DNA of 64,000 nucleotides from an uncultured Lachnospiraceae bacterium (GCA_905207905.1 CAJLNC010000002.1:1-64000); one strand, 5' to 3'. Counted from the first letter of the stretch, positions 24,258-34,679 are shown. Notes: generated by a model from the sequence alone, not told the origin. Numbers and translations are program-made.

Positions 24258-27200
24258 ATGTCTCAGAGAAAAGATATCCACAAAGTACTGATTATCGGTT
24301 CCGGTCCTATTATCATTGGACAGGCGTGTGAATTTGACTATTCCGGAACCCAGGCCTGCAAAGCGCTTCGGAATCTGGGCTATGAAATCGTATTGGTGAA
24401 TTCCAATCCGGCTACTATTATGACCGATCCGGAAATTGCGGATGTTACGTACATTGAACCTCTGAATGCAGAGAGAATCGAGCAGATTATCGCAAAAGAA
24501 AGACCAGATGCTTTACTTCCAAATCTTGGGGGACAGTCCGGTCTTAATTTATGTTCGGAACTTGATAAAAAGGGAATTCTGAAGAAATATAACGTGAAGG
24601 TCATCGGCGTTCAGGTAGATGCCATTGAGCGAGGGGAAGACCGGATCGAATTTAAAAAGACTATGGAGAGCCTGGGCATTGAGATGGCCAGAAGCGAGGT
24701 TGCGTATACGGTAGACGAGGCGGAAGCCATTGCAGATAAGCTGGGCTATCCGGTGGTGCTGCGCCCTGCCTATACCATGGGCGGAACCGGCGGCGGCCTG
24801 GTGTACAATGTAGAAGAGCTGAGAAAAACCTGTGCCAGAGGCCTGCAGGCCAGCCTGGTAGGCCAGGTGCTGGTGGAGGAATCCATTCTTGGCTGGGAAG
24901 AGCTGGAGCTGGAGGTTGTCCGGGATTCTGAAAATAATATGATCACGGTCTGCTTTATTGAAAATATTGACCCTCTGGGCGTTCACACCGGAGATTCGTT
25001 TTGTTCCGCACCTATGCTCACTATTTCAGAGAAAGTGCAGAAGCGTCTTCAGGAAAAATCTTATAAGATCATGGAGGCTATTCAGGTTATTGGAGGAAGC
25101 AATGTGCAGTGGGCACATGATCCGGTTTCAGACCGAGATATTATCATTGAGATCAATCCCAGAACTTCCCGTTCTTCTGCATTGGCTTCCAAGGCCACCG
25201 GTTTCCCCATCGCCCTGGTTTCCGCAATGCTGGCTACCGGCCTGACCTTGAAAGAGATTCCCTGCGGAAAATATGGGACTCTGGATCAGTATGTGCCGGA
25301 TGGAGATTATGTGGTGATTAAGTTTGCCCGCTGGGCTTTTGAAAAATTCAAAGGCGTGGAGGACAAGCTGGGAACCCAGATGCGGGCTGTGGGCGAAGTA
25401 ATGAGCATTGGAAAAAATTATAAAGAAGCTTTCCAGAAGGCGATTCGCAGCCTGGAAACCGGAAGATACGGACTGGGCGGAGCCAAGGACTTTGGCAGCA
25501 AATCAAAAGAAAAGCTGCTTCGCATGCTGCTGACTCCCTCCAGTGAGCGTCATTTCATTATGTATGAAGCCCTGCGCAAAGGCGCAACCGTGGAGGAGAT
25601 CCATGAGATCACCAAGGTAAAGCATTACTTTATTCAGCAGATGAAGGAGCTGGTGGAGGAAGAGGAGGCGCTGCTGGCCCACAAGGGACAGCTTCCCTCT
25701 GACGAAGCACTTAAGGCTGCTAAGAAAGACGGCTTCTCTGATAAATACTTAAGCCAGATACTGGAGATTCCGGAGGAGGAGATTCGAAACCGGAGAATTC
25801 AGATCGGAGTGGAAGAAAACTGGGAGGGCGTTCATGTAAGCGGAACCAAGGACAGTGCTTACTATTACTCCACTTATAATGGAGAGGATAAGAATCCCAT
25901 ATCTGCGGACAAACCGAAGATCATGATTTTAGGAGGAGGCCCTAACCGGATTGGGCAGGGTATCGAGTTTGACTATTGCTGCGTCCATGCCTCCCTGGCG
26001 TTGAAAAAACTGGGCTTTGAGACCATTATTGTAAACTGTAATCCGGAGACGGTTTCCACGGACTATGATACCTCAGATAAACTGTACTTTGAGCCGCTGA
26101 CTCTGGAGGATGTGCTGAGTATCTATAAGAAGGAGCAGCCCGTAGGAGTGATTGCTCAGTTTGGCGGTCAGACTCCTCTGAATCTGGCGGCTGATCTTGA
26201 GAAAAACGGTGTGAAAATTTTGGGAACTGCCCCCTCAGTGATTGATCTGGCGGAGGATCGGGATCTGTTTCGGGCCATGATGGACAAACTGGAGATTCCC
26301 ATGCCGGAATCCGGAATGGCTGTCAATGTGGAAGAGGCTCTGGAGATCGCAGAGAAGATCGGTTATCCGGTGATGGTTCGTCCTTCCTATGTGCTGGGCG
26401 GCCGCGGTATGGAAGTGGTTTATGATGCAGAGAGCATGGCCGGATATATGAAGGCGGCTGTGGGAGTGACTCCGGATCGCCCGATTTTGATTGACCGCTT
26501 CCTGATGCATGCAACAGAGTGTGAGGCAGATGCGATCAGCGACGGTACCCATGCTTTTGTACCTGCGGTGATGGAGCATATTGAGCTGGCTGGAGTGCAT
26601 TCCGGTGACTCTGCCTGCATCATTCCTTCTCGTCATCTGACAGAGGAGAATTTAAAGACCATCAAGGAGTATACCAAAAAGATTGCAGAAGAAATGCATG
26701 TAAAAGGTCTGATGAACATGCAGTATGCTATTGAGAATGGCAAGGTGTATGTGCTGGAGGCAAACCCGAGAGCATCCCGCACCGTGCCTCTGGTATCCAA
26801 AGTCTGCAACATCCGTATGGTGCCGCTGGCTATTGATATTGTGACCTCTGAGCTTACAGGGCGTCCTTCACCAGTACCTGCACTGAAAGAGCAGGATATT
26901 CCGTATTACGGCGTAAAGGAATCAGTGTTCCCCTTCAATATGTTCCCGGAAGTAGATCCCATTCTTGGGCCGGAGATGAGATCCACAGGAGAAGTGCTGG
27001 GACTGTCCCAGTTCTGGGGAGAGGCATTTTTCAAGGCACAGGAGGCCACTCAGACAAAAGTGCCTTTGGAAGGCAGAGTACTGATCACAGTAAATGACAA
27101 GGATAAGGCCGAGGTGGCAGAAGTGGCCAGAGAATTTGTGAATACCGGATTTAAGATCTATGCTTCCAGAGGTACCAAAAAAGTCCTTGAGCAGGCAGGC

Positions 27201-27488
27201 ATTGAGGCAGAGCAGATCGACAAACTTCAGGAGGGCAGACCCAATATGCTGGATCTGATCACCAATGGCAAGCTGGATCTGATCATCAATACGCCTATCG
27301 GCAAGGAAAGCGCCTGGGATGACAGCTATCTGAGAAAGGCAGCTATCAAGAAGAAGGTGCCTTACATCACCACCATGGCTGCTGCCAGGGCGACTGTCAG
27401 TGGAATTAAGTCCATGAAGATGCAGGGCTGCGGAGAAGTGCGGTCTTTGCAGGAGCTTCATAAGATGATCAAAGACAAAGAGCAGTAA
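24258..27488 (+). CDS. carB: Carbamoyl-phosphate synthase large subunit
   Basis: 1076 residues, the full length of the family. Two homologous ATP-grasp halves start with IGSGPIIIGQACEFDYSG (N half) and LGGGPNRIGQGIEFDY (C half). A C-terminal MGS-like allosteric domain includes INTPIGK. It makes carbamoyl phosphate from bicarbonate, ammonia and 2 ATP for pyrimidine and arginine synthesis, using ammonia from the small subunit CarA. Unusually, carA is not adjacent on either side. Good GGAGGAGC site. Confidence 0.98.
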   Translation: MSQRKDIHKVLIIGSGPIIIGQACEFDYSGTQACKALRNLGYEIVLVNSNPATIMTDPEIADVTYIEPLNAERIEQIIAKERPDALLPNLGGQSGLNLCSELDKKGILKKYNVKVIGVQVDAIERGEDRIEFKKTMESLGIEMARSEVAYTVDEAEAIADKLGYPVVLRPAYTMGGTGGGLVYNVEELRKTCARGLQASLVGQVLVEESILGWEELELEVVRDSENNMITVCFIENIDPLGVHTGDSFCSAPMLTISEKVQKRLQEKSYKIMEAIQVIGGSNVQWAHDPVSDRDIIIEINPRTSRSSALASKATGFPIALVSAMLATGLTLKEIPCGKYGTLDQYVPDGDYVVIKFARWAFEKFKGVEDKLGTQMRAVGEVMSIGKNYKEAFQKAIRSLETGRYGLGGAKDFGSKSKEKLLRMLLTPSSERHFIMYEALRKGATVEEIHEITKVKHYFIQQMKELVEEEEALLAHKGQLPSDEALKAAKKDGFSDKYLSQILEIPEEEIRNRRIQIGVEENWEGVHVSGTKDSAYYYSTYNGEDKNPISADKPKIMILGGGPNRIGQGIEFDYCCVHASLALKKLGFETIIVNCNPETVSTDYDTSDKLYFEPLTLEDVLSIYKKEQPVGVIAQFGGQTPLNLAADLEKNGVKILGTAPSVIDLAEDRDLFRAMMDKLEIPMPESGMAVNVEEALEIAEKIGYPVMVRPSYVLGGRGMEVVYDAESMAGYMKAAVGVTPDRPILIDRFLMHATECEADAISDGTHAFVPAVMEHIELAGVHSGDSACIIPSRHLTEENLKTIKEYTKKIAEEMHVKGLMNMQYAIENGKVYVLEANPRASRTVPLVSKVCNIRMVPLAIDIVTSELTGRPSPVPALKEQDIPYYGVKESVFPFNMFPEVDPILGPEMRSTGEVLGLSQFWGEAFFKAQEATQTKVPLEGRVLITVNDKDKAEVAEVAREFVNTGFKIYASRGTKKVLEQAGIEAEQIDKLQEGRPNMLDLITNGKLDLIINTPIGKESAWDDSYLRKAAIKKKVPYITTMAAARATVSGIKSMKMQGCGEVRSLQELHKMIKDKEQ

Positions 27489-27803
27489 GATTTTGAGGCA
27501 TCCCCAGTGGGATAAGACTGCTGGAATGGAGGCGCATCGAAAACAGAAGGGTGCGTCAGAACAAGAAGCGTGTGTGAGAGACAGAATATAAATTGACAGA
27601 AAGGCAGCGGCAGTGTTGTCTAAAAAAGAGGTTCCGGATTCCCTCAGTGTTCCATTCCTTCTTATCTGAAAAGTACACGGGAGTGTAGCTTTCGGAGATA
27701 GGAGAAAGTTCGGAGACAAAGGGAAGCCGGAACCTTTTGTTTTCAGGCGGTAAGGAGGCTGTAAAAGGGTCAGTCGGCAAGAAGCAGCCAGTCTGTAAAA
27801 AGG
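27489..27803. terminator. Intergenic stretch with long bidirectional terminator
   Basis: Between convergent carB and the lipid kinase. Arms at 27629-27643 and 27721-27735 (AGGTTCCGG with CCGGAACCT, plus TTCCC/GGGAA) enclose 77 bases with a smaller inner stem. TTTTGTTTT follows on the plus strand and six T's follow on the minus strand, so it can end both transcripts. No gene is seen here. Confidence 0.65.
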
Positions 27804-28721
27804 TCAGTCTACAATAAAACGGAGTTTTTCTTTCATTAAATCAAAAGATACCTTTTTGCAGTAGCCAAAGTGTTCACCGTCTGCATGGACACAGGCATCT
27901 TCTTCGCATTGTACTACTGCACGTTTGCACCGATAAATATGGATGCCCTGAAAGCGGGTGTGCTTTCCGAAAAGGGCGGTGGGAAGGAGCAGGAGAATTT
28001 TCCATTTGGGTAATCCTTCCACAACGATGAAATCTAAATATTGATCCACAGGGCTGGCTTTCGGGCAGAACATAAAGCCGCCGCCTTCATATTTCATATT
28101 CATGGCAGTAGCAAAGTATACGTTCTCAAAGGTAAGGAGCTGATTGTCATCTAAAAGAACCCGCATGGAAGAAGGCTTTTGGGCAAATAAAAGCCGTAAT
28201 CCCTGAAAAAGGTATACCAATTTTCCGGCACCCAGTTTATTTAGAAAATGTTTGGAGGAGGTGAGGTTTACCTGTTCACAGACGGCAGCATCATATCCGA
28301 TGCCGGAGCTAATGGCAAAATATTTTTTGCTGTTTCCGGAAGAAGTGACGCCAATATTAATATTTCTGAATTTTTCCTGGGCCAGGATGACCTCCAGGGC
28401 CTCCACAGGCTTGGATGGAAGGTGCATCCCTCTGGCGAAATCATTGCCGGAGCCGGTAGGGATATAGCCAAGAGTCAGGCCTTCATAGGTGGTCAGGCCG
28501 CTTAAAAACTCATTGATGGTGCCGTCACCGCCTACAATGACTACCGTAGTGGGAGTCAGATTTGTGGAAAAATACTGGGCCAGGCCCCGGGCCTTATTGG
28601 GAGCGTCTAAAAGAAACACTTCATATTCAATGTTCTGTTCCAGCAGCAGTTTTTCTACCTTTTCCCAGATTTTTATTCCCTTCCCGGAACGGGAGGTGGG
28701 GTTTACAATAAAATAGTACAT
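27804..28721 (-). CDS. Diacylglycerol/lipid kinase family protein
   Basis: 305 residues from the ATG at 28721, which has GGAGG 4 bases upstream; a start at 28751 is possible but lacks a ribosome site. Motifs of the DAGK catalytic domain: NPTSRSGKG, VVIVGGDGTINEFLSG (nucleotide binding) and IPTGSGNDFARG. It phosphorylates diacylglycerol or a related lipid at the membrane (DgkB/YegS group). A stand-alone gene. Confidence 0.93.
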   Translation of the reverse strand: MYYFIVNPTSRSGKGIKIWEKVEKLLLEQNIEYEVFLLDAPNKARGLAQYFSTNLTPTTVVIVGGDGTINEFLSGLTTYEGLTLGYIPTGSGNDFARGMHLPSKPVEALEVILAQEKFRNINIGVTSSGNSKKYFAISSGIGYDAAVCEQVNLTSSKHFLNKLGAGKLVYLFQGLRLLFAQKPSSMRVLLDDNQLLTFENVYFATAMNMKYEGGGFMFCPKASPVDQYLDFIVVEGLPKWKILLLLPTALFGKHTRFQGIHIYRCKRAVVQCEEDACVHADGEHFGYCKKVSFDLMKEKLRFIVD

Positions 28722-28942
28722 AAAGCCTCCGAAAAGCGATCGTTTATCCATGTGTATATCCGTGTAGATGCATGAGCAGTGTCATTCGGAAATGCGCTGC
28801 ATTTCCTCATTCCCGGGCATTCGCCCTAGGAAGGCGTTCCCTGTCAGAGCCGTCTGCCAGCAGCCGTTCTGCCAGTTTCCGCCTTCGTACTGCTCATTGC
28901 TTTCAGGTACATTGTATCATATTTTTATTCTTGTTCACAATG

Positions 28943-28971
28943 TTGTATTTTTGGAATTTTTATGATATTAT
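28943..28971 (+). promoter_or_regulatory. Predicted sigma-A promoter of glnS
   Basis: -35 TTGTAT (28943-28948), 17-base spacer, -10 TATTAT (28966-28971), about 50 bases before the glnS ribosome site. No T-box specifier or antiterminator is seen. Confidence 0.65.
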
Positions 28972-29028
28972 GGGAGAGCCTGAAAAATTATAGTAAGAGT
29001 TATGAAAGTATGCCTAAGGAGGGCAAAT

Positions 29029-30693
29029 ATGGAAACAGTTGGAAAGAATTTTATTGAACAGATTATTGAGAAGGACTTAGCGGAGGGAACCTGTAAAGAG
29101 GTGTGTACCCGTTTCCCGCCGGAGCCCAATGGGTATCTCCATATCGGACATGCCAAGTCCATTCTTTTAAACTATGGTTTAGCTCAGGAATACCATGGAA
29201 AATTCAATATGCGTTTTGACGATACTAATCCCACCAAGGAGAAGACAGAGTTCGTAGAGTCCATCCTGGAGGATATTAAATGGCTGGGAGCAGATTGGGA
29301 GGATCGTCTGTTTTTTGCCTCCAATTATTTTGACCAGATGTATGAGGCAGCGGTGAAGCTGATCAAGAAGGGGAAGGCTTTTGTCTGCGATCTGTCTGCG
29401 GATGAGATCCGGTCTTACCGGGGGACTCTGACAGAGCCTGGGAAGAACAGCCCTTACCGGGATCGGAGCGTTGAGGAAAATCTGGAACTGTTTGAAAATA
29501 TGAAAAACGGTATGTATCCGGATGGATCCAAGGTGCTTAGAGCAAAGATTGATATGGCTTCCCCTAATATTAACATGAGAGACCCGGTGATCTACCGTGT
29601 GGCCCGTATGTCCCATCACAATACCGGGGACAAGTGGTGCATTTATCCTATGTATGACTTTGCCCATCCCATTGAAGATGCCATTGAGGGCGTGACCCAT
29701 TCCATCTGTACGTTGGAGTTTGAGGATCACAGACCTTTATATGATTGGGTGGTTCGGGAACTGGAATATCCTCATCCCCCCAAGCAGATCGAGTTTGCCA
29801 AGCTATATCTGACCAATGTGGTGACGGGTAAGCGCTATATTAAGAAGCTGGTAGAGGAAGGCATTGTAGACGGCTGGGACGATCCCAGACTGGTATCCAT
29901 TGCAGCATTGCGCCGCAGAGGCTTTACCCCTGAGTCCATCAAGCTGTTTGTGGATCTGTGCGGTGTCAGCAAGAGCAACAGCTCTGTGGATTATGCGATG
30001 CTGGAATACTGTATCCGGGAGGATTTGAAGATGAAGCGTCCCAGAATGATGGCAGTATTGGATCCGGTGAAACTGATCATAGACAATTATCCGGAAGATC
30101 AGATGGAAGAGTTGGATGTGGAGAACAATCTGGAGAATCCGGAGCTGGGTACCAGGAAGGTTCCCTTTGGCAGAGAGCTTTATATTAACAGGGAGGACTT
30201 TATGGAGAATCCTCCTAAGAAATATTTCCGTCTGTTCCCGGGAAATGAAGTGCGTCTGATGGGCGCCTACTTTGTGAAATGTACCGGGTTTGAGAAGGAT
30301 GAAGAAGGTAATGTGACAGAGATTCACTGTACCTACGATCCGGAAACCAAGTGCGGAAGCGGCTTTACCGGACGGAAAGTGAAGGGCACCATTCACTGGG
30401 TGGCAGCCAAGACGGCTTTCCAGGCAGAGGTGCGTCTCTATGAGAATATTATTGATGAGGAGAAAGGCGTTTACAATGAGGACGGTTCTCTGAACCTGAA
30501 TCCCAATTCTCTGACTGTATTGAAGAACTGTTATCTGGAACCGGCTTTAAAAGAAGCAAAGGCATACGATAGCTTCCAGTTTGTCCGCACTGGATTTTTC
30601 TGTGCAGACTCCAGGGATTCTAAGCCTGGCGCACCGGTATTTAACCGGATCGTATCTTTGAAGAGTTCTTTTAAGCTGCCCAAAGCGGAGTAA
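29029..30693 (+). CDS. glnS: Glutamine--tRNA ligase
   Basis: 554 residues from the ATG at 29029 (AAGGAGG 7 bases upstream). Class I synthetase: [15 protein letters not shown] carries the HIGH motif, MRFDDTNP contacts the acceptor stem, and [11 protein letters not shown] occupies the KMSKS position in the form common in Firmicutes that have GlnRS. The C-terminal beta-barrel anticodon domain is complete. It charges tRNA-Gln with glutamine. Having GlnRS instead of only the GatCAB route is usual for Lachnospiraceae. Confidence 0.97.
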   Translation: METVGKNFIEQIIEKDLAEGTCKEVCTRFPPEPNGYLHIGHAKSILLNYGLAQEYHGKFNMRFDDTNPTKEKTEFVESILEDIKWLGADWEDRLFFASNYFDQMYEAAVKLIKKGKAFVCDLSADEIRSYRGTLTEPGKNSPYRDRSVEENLELFENMKNGMYPDGSKVLRAKIDMASPNINMRDPVIYRVARMSHHNTGDKWCIYPMYDFAHPIEDAIEGVTHSICTLEFEDHRPLYDWVVRELEYPHPPKQIEFAKLYLTNVVTGKRYIKKLVEEGIVDGWDDPRLVSIAALRRRGFTPESIKLFVDLCGVSKSNSSVDYAMLEYCIREDLKMKRPRMMAVLDPVKLIIDNYPEDQMEELDVENNLENPELGTRKVPFGRELYINREDFMENPPKKYFRLFPGNEVRLMGAYFVKCTGFEKDEEGNVTEIHCTYDPETKCGSGFTGRKVKGTIHWVAAKTAFQAEVRLYENIIDEEKGVYNEDGSLNLNPNSLTVLKNCYLEPALKEAKAYDSFQFVRTGFFCADSRDSKPGAPVFNRIVSLKSSFKLPKAE

Positions 30694-30711
30694 AAGAACG
30701 GGAGAAATAAA

Positions 30712-31293
30712 ATGCCTCAGAAATTTTTCCAGGGAATCACAGACTTTATTTTTGTAGAGCATACGCCCAAAAAGGCGGATATTATATTTATCCCAGGAGG
30801 AAATTACCCGGAGGCGGCAGAACATGCCGCCTCTTTGTATCATCAGGGGCTGGCTCCCTTGCTTCTCCCCTCCGGAAGATACAGCGTCATGCAGGGCTAT
30901 TTTCCCGGTGCGTATGACACAGAGTGGGAATATCTGCAGCAGGTATTGCTTCGATGCGGTGTCCCAAAAGATGCGATTTTAAAGGAAGATCAGGCCACTT
31001 TTACCTATGAAAATGCCATAAAATCCAGAAATGTGACAGATACTATGGGTATTCAGGTGAAGCGGGCCATTCTTTCCTGTAAATCTTTTCATGCCAGGAG
31101 AGCTCTGATGTATTACCAGGAGCAGTTCCCGGATACAGAATTTTTCGTAAGCCCCACAGTAGTGCAGGATATTCGGAGGGATAACTGGTTTATGGATCCG
31201 GAGAAGATCACCCTGGTGCTGGGAGAGGTGGAGCGGTGCGGAGCCCAGTTTCATGAGATTATGAAAACTTATGCGGAGGAACATCATGATTAA
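30712..31293 (+). CDS. DUF218 (YdcF/ElyC-like) family protein
   Basis: 193 residues. DUF218 features: ADIIFIPGGNYPEAAEHAA at the N-terminal strand, TFTYENAIKSRNV in the middle (the conserved ENA..s.N motif), and SCKSFHARRALMYY. Soluble, with no membrane helices, unlike ElyC or SanA. The family includes proteins linked to envelope biogenesis and S-adenosylmethionine binding; the role here is unknown. Overlaps the next gene by 8 bases. Confidence 0.85.
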   Translation: MPQKFFQGITDFIFVEHTPKKADIIFIPGGNYPEAAEHAASLYHQGLAPLLLPSGRYSVMQGYFPGAYDTEWEYLQQVLLRCGVPKDAILKEDQATFTYENAIKSRNVTDTMGIQVKRAILSCKSFHARRALMYYQEQFPDTEFFVSPTVVQDIRRDNWFMDPEKITLVLGEVERCGAQFHEIMKTYAEEHHD

Positions 31294-32077
31294 GTTGATT
31301 GCGTCGGATGTGGACGGAACACTTTTGGAGGAAGGAACCCCTAATTTGAATCTGGAGCTGTTTCAGGTGATTTTGAAACTAAAGGAGAAAGGGGTTATTT
31401 TTGCAGCAGCCAGCGGACGTCAGTATGAGAGTATCCGGGAAGTGTTTGCCCCTGTGGAAAACGAGATGATTTTTATTGCAGACAACGGTGCCTATGTGGT
31501 ATGCCGGGGGCGTGAGATGGAGAGCTTCTTTTTTGACCGCTCTGTGCTGGAGGAGACGGTTGCATATGTGCGTAAGATGAAGGGATTTCTGCTGGTGGAG
31601 TCTCCACAGGTGGGGTATACAGACAGTCAGGATGAAGCGTTTATCACCATGCTTCGGGAGGGCTACAATATGAAAATCCAGCAGGTGGAGGATGTGCTGA
31701 AGCTGGACATTCCCGTGGTAAAAGTGGCTGTGTACTGCCAGGAGGATGCCCAGAGTATGGCGCTTCCTGCAGGAAAGCATTTTCAGGGGAAGCTCAACGT
31801 GATGGCTTCCGGCGCTCACTGGGTGGACTTTGTACGGCCGGATGTGGACAAAGGGAATGCCCTTGGCCGTGTTCAGAAGCTGATGAAGATTTTGCCGGAG
31901 GAGACCATGGCCTTTGGGGATAATATCAATGACATTGGAATGCTCACCCGGGCAGGTGAGAGCTACGCGGTGGAAAACGCCAGAGAAGAAGTGAAGCAGG
32001 CGGCGAAGCATATCGCAGGGCGGGGAGCAGAGGACGGTGTGCTCAAGGTATTAAAAAGACTGCTGGAACAGCAGTGA
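31286..32077 (+). CDS. Cof-type HAD hydrolase
   Basis: 263 residues from the ATG at 31286 (GCGGAGGAAC upstream). HAD motif I DVDGTLL with nucleophile Asp8, motif II AASGRQ, motif III Lys in DVDKGNALG, motif IV FGDNINDIGML. The C2-type cap domain lies between motifs II and III. It dephosphorylates sugar phosphates or nucleotides in the cytoplasm; the substrate is not predictable. Co-transcribed with the DUF218 gene. Confidence 0.94.
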   Translation: MIKLIASDVDGTLLEEGTPNLNLELFQVILKLKEKGVIFAAASGRQYESIREVFAPVENEMIFIADNGAYVVCRGREMESFFFDRSVLEETVAYVRKMKGFLLVESPQVGYTDSQDEAFITMLREGYNMKIQQVEDVLKLDIPVVKVAVYCQEDAQSMALPAGKHFQGKLNVMASGAHWVDFVRPDVDKGNALGRVQKLMKILPEETMAFGDNINDIGMLTRAGESYAVENAREEVKQAAKHIAGRGAEDGVLKVLKRLLEQQ

Positions 32078-32247
32078 TCTGTGATGGAAGAAGAAATGGA
32101 CAGATGGAAGGGAAAGGCCGGATGCGAGCAACAAAAATGCAGGAAGCAGCAAAGGCAGGAGAAGGTACAGCAATCTTAGAAACAGCAGTGACAGAAGATG
32201 AGCAGCAGAAACCTGCACGGCAGGAAGGGACAAAGGAGGAGCAGAGG

Positions 32248-32502
32248 ATGTACGATCAGTTGTGTCTGGAAACATTTTTGAAGGAGCAGGGACGCCTTTT
32301 TGATGAGCCGGTGGCCGATACCCTGGAGGAGGCGGAGGAGTTCCTGGAAGAGTGCATGGCAGTGGTGTTAAAGAATCTAAAAGAAGTGCGGAAGTATTTT
32401 GAGGAAAACATGGATGCAGCAGGTATGAGCGATCAAGAGCTTTCGGAAGCCTGCGAGGTATTTTCCCTGCCGGATGGAAGATTTCTGGTGGTGGAAGGAT
32501 AA
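32248..32502 (+). CDS. Small acidic protein of unknown function
   Basis: 84 residues from the ATG at 32248 (AAGGAGGAG upstream). A longer in-frame start at 32074 would add a Lys/Gln/Glu-rich stretch without ribosome-site support. The protein is rich in Glu and probably all-helical (TLEEAEEFLEECMAVVLKNLKEV), with no signal peptide. I do not recognise a family. It lies at the end of the DUF218-HAD unit before a terminator. Confidence 0.65.
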   Translation: MYDQLCLETFLKEQGRLFDEPVADTLEEAEEFLEECMAVVLKNLKEVRKYFEENMDAAGMSDQELSEACEVFSLPDGRFLVVEG

Positions 32503-32520
32503 TAGAAAAGCAGAAGAGAA

Positions 32521-32565
32521 AAAGACAGGTGAAACTCCTTTGGAGAGGAGGGGCCTGTCTTTTTT
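32521..32565 (+). terminator. Bidirectional intrinsic terminator
   Basis: AAGACAGG (32522-32529) pairs with CCTGTCTT (32554-32561), followed by TTTTTG. The A-rich left flank gives U-residues on the minus strand, fitting the convergent gene on the right. Confidence 0.75.
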
Positions 32566-32570
32566 GTATA

Positions 32571-33260
32571 TTACTTATGCTCCGTTTTATCACTGCTTTT
32601 TTCTAACAGAAACCATAATCCAATGAAAAATACCACAAATACGATCATACTTAGCATCGTAAAAGTTTTACTGTATTGCATGATATTTTCTATTCCCATT
32701 AAAGTATTTAAATTGATAGTTCCGCTTTCCGCTAAAGCCTCCACATCTGTGTATTGGGGTAAGGTCTGATACTTGGCATTGAGAGAAAAGAAAGTGATCG
32801 TATAACCCACGATTAAGCAGCCCAAAATAATTGCAGCTTTGTTTAAGGATTTCACCCATGTAAATCTCTTTTTTTGCAGACCCATAAATAAAAATAGCAT
32901 CAACAGACTTCCAAAAAGCAATATTACGATTTCCATTGCAAAAGTTAAAAGTATTTGATTATTTGTTTTCTCAACGAGCAGCAGGATAAGGGAATCGATT
33001 CCTGTTTTCAGACAGGAAGCAATTATTCCAAAAAGAAACCCGCCACAGCAGATTCTGATAAGAGGGTCACTTCCATTGCATTTGATTTTACTGGCAACAT
33101 ACAGAGAGGCGGCATAAAGTACCCACAGTGTAAAAGACATTACAAAATACAAGTCAAAATGTTTCAAAGACATATAAGGTGTTCCTACGAGCCATTTTGA
33201 AAGCACTCCGAATAAAATTGTTGATATAGTTACGATTGTTAAACGTTTACGATATACCAT
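32571..33260 (-). CDS. Integral membrane protein of unknown function
   Basis: 229 residues with about six transmembrane helices, a short basic N-terminus, and a ~35-residue polar loop between the fifth and sixth (YQTLPQYTDVEALAESGTINL). No transporter motif is recognised. The gene and the next one upstream (33292-33804) are visibly more AT-rich than their surroundings and are separated by 31 bases, so they form a pair that may have been acquired together. Good AAGGAGG site. Confidence 0.75.
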   Translation of the reverse strand: MVYRKRLTIVTISTILFGVLSKWLVGTPYMSLKHFDLYFVMSFTLWVLYAASLYVASKIKCNGSDPLIRICCGGFLFGIIASCLKTGIDSLILLLVEKTNNQILLTFAMEIVILLFGSLLMLFLFMGLQKKRFTWVKSLNKAAIILGCLIVGYTITFFSLNAKYQTLPQYTDVEALAESGTINLNTLMGIENIMQYSKTFTMLSMIVFVVFFIGLWFLLEKSSDKTEHK

Positions 33261-33291
33261 TTACAAAACCTCCTTTACTTGTTTTTGGATA

Positions 33292-33804
33292 CTATGCGCA
33301 TGCATCTTTGCTACAAGATACTTCAACCCAGTATACTACATAGGAACATAAAAACAAGGTGATAGATGTAAAGAGTAAAGGATTAAAAAATGCAACAAAT
33401 TTTTCTGTGGTAACAAAACACGAATATGCCCCTTGCGATTTCGGAAGCAAAACACGGATGATATAACTCTGCGATAGGTATGCAAAGATGGCCGGAATAA
33501 TAAAACCAATGAACAGAGCCACAATAATATTCAGTATTCCTAAAGCTGTTGGTTTAACTGATACAGAAGATAGTTTCTTTTTCGTCAGGAAGTAACATAG
33601 AAAAAATAGAATTCCAGTTAACGCCAGTTCTCCAATCTGATAAAAATTTTGAACAGCTTCCTCTAATAGAATATCGCCAAATACAAACGATAAAAAGAAT
33701 TTTGGAAGTAAGCAAATCAGTGAAGTTAGAATGGCGTAAATTCCCCAGAGCACTGCAGAAATAGTTAGCATATTCTTTACAATTTTTTGCTTTTTCTTAT
33801 TCAT
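33292..33804 (-). CDS. Small four-helix membrane protein of unknown function
   Basis: 170 residues with four predicted transmembrane helices and a lysine-rich N-terminus (MNKKKQKIVKN). The layout resembles small DUF2975-type membrane proteins, but I cannot confirm a family. Ribosome site CAAGGGGTA is moderate. AT-rich like its partner downstream, with which it is probably co-transcribed. Confidence 0.72.
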   Translation of the reverse strand: MNKKKQKIVKNMLTISAVLWGIYAILTSLICLLPKFFLSFVFGDILLEEAVQNFYQIGELALTGILFFLCYFLTKKKLSSVSVKPTALGILNIIVALFIGFIIPAIFAYLSQSYIIRVLLPKSQGAYSCFVTTEKFVAFFNPLLFTSITLFLCSYVVYWVEVSCSKDACA

Positions 33805-33915
33805 AAAATAATACCCCTTGGAGATACTTTATAATCTGTACTGATATAAGATGGATGCCATAGGATAATCCTGTATATTTGCCATAATAAAAATCAAGAT
33901 CGTTCTGCTTTTTCT

Positions 33916-34635
33916 CTACGCAAACGCAGGCAGTACATATTTGGTCAGAATCCCCAGCAGCACCAGATGGGCGGGGTAGAACCAGTAAAAGAAATACTTC
34001 AGGGACAGTCCGCGCTTGCCGTTGTAGAAGTATACAGGGAGGAACGCCGCAGGGGCAGGCAGTTCCCAGGAGATGGCGGCAGCCCCTCCCAGACACTGGT
34101 ATAGTTTGGAAAAACGGAGGAGATAGAGGACTTCAATCAAAAATACACCCTTGTAGCTGTAGTCTGTTTTTAACACGGTGGCAGCTAACAGCCCTGCGAT
34201 CATGACCAAAAGCTGGATTACGATCCGGCCCTGGCAGATGGTAATGCCCCACAGAACCAGAAGACCGATGAGAAGGGTAAAGTAAACATTCTGCTTCCCG
34301 GGGTAGAACCAGCTGGGTTTTAAGGCAAAGTCAAAGGGGATTTCAGAAATCAGGGCAAAGAGAAACATGCGGGAGGCATACTTTTTTACATCCCTTGTGT
34401 GAAGAAAACCCTCTACCAAAAGAAAACAGAAGATGGGGAAGGCAAGACGCCCGATATCCCGCATGACAGAATAAATATTATTTAACAGAGCAAGGCTTTC
34501 TGTGCTGGTGCGAATATAGGGCTGTCTGGCTAAAGCCCGCACAAAGGTGGCCCCTGCATGGTCAATAAACATGGTGATGATAGCAAGGAATTTCAGGGTA
34601 CTGCCGGAAATGCCAAATTTTTCTTTCCAATTCAT
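33916..34635 (-). CDS. TraX family membrane protein
   Basis: 239 residues, seven to eight hydrophobic segments. TraX features: LKFLAIITMFIDHAGA at the N-terminus, RDIGRLAFPIFCFLLVEGF, ASRMFLFALISEIPFDFA and the C-terminal YFFYWFYPAHLVLLG. In conjugative plasmids TraX acetylates pilin; chromosomal copies in Firmicutes are presumed membrane acyltransferases of unknown target. No conjugation gene is nearby. Strong ribosome site (GGAGGAAC) and its own promoter. Confidence 0.9.
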   Translation of the reverse strand: MNWKEKFGISGSTLKFLAIITMFIDHAGATFVRALARQPYIRTSTESLALLNNIYSVMRDIGRLAFPIFCFLLVEGFLHTRDVKKYASRMFLFALISEIPFDFALKPSWFYPGKQNVYFTLLIGLLVLWGITICQGRIVIQLLVMIAGLLAATVLKTDYSYKGVFLIEVLYLLRFSKLYQCLGGAAAISWELPAPAAFLPVYFYNGKRGLSLKYFFYWFYPAHLVLLGILTKYVLPAFA

Positions 34636-34679
34636 AGATACAGTTCCTCCGCAAGTAGGTCTTATTTTTATCTTTGCAC

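Noticed and set aside
28752..29001. Possible T-box leader before glnS
   Set aside because: No T-box sequence, specifier loop or terminator/antiterminator pair is present; only a simple promoter is seen.
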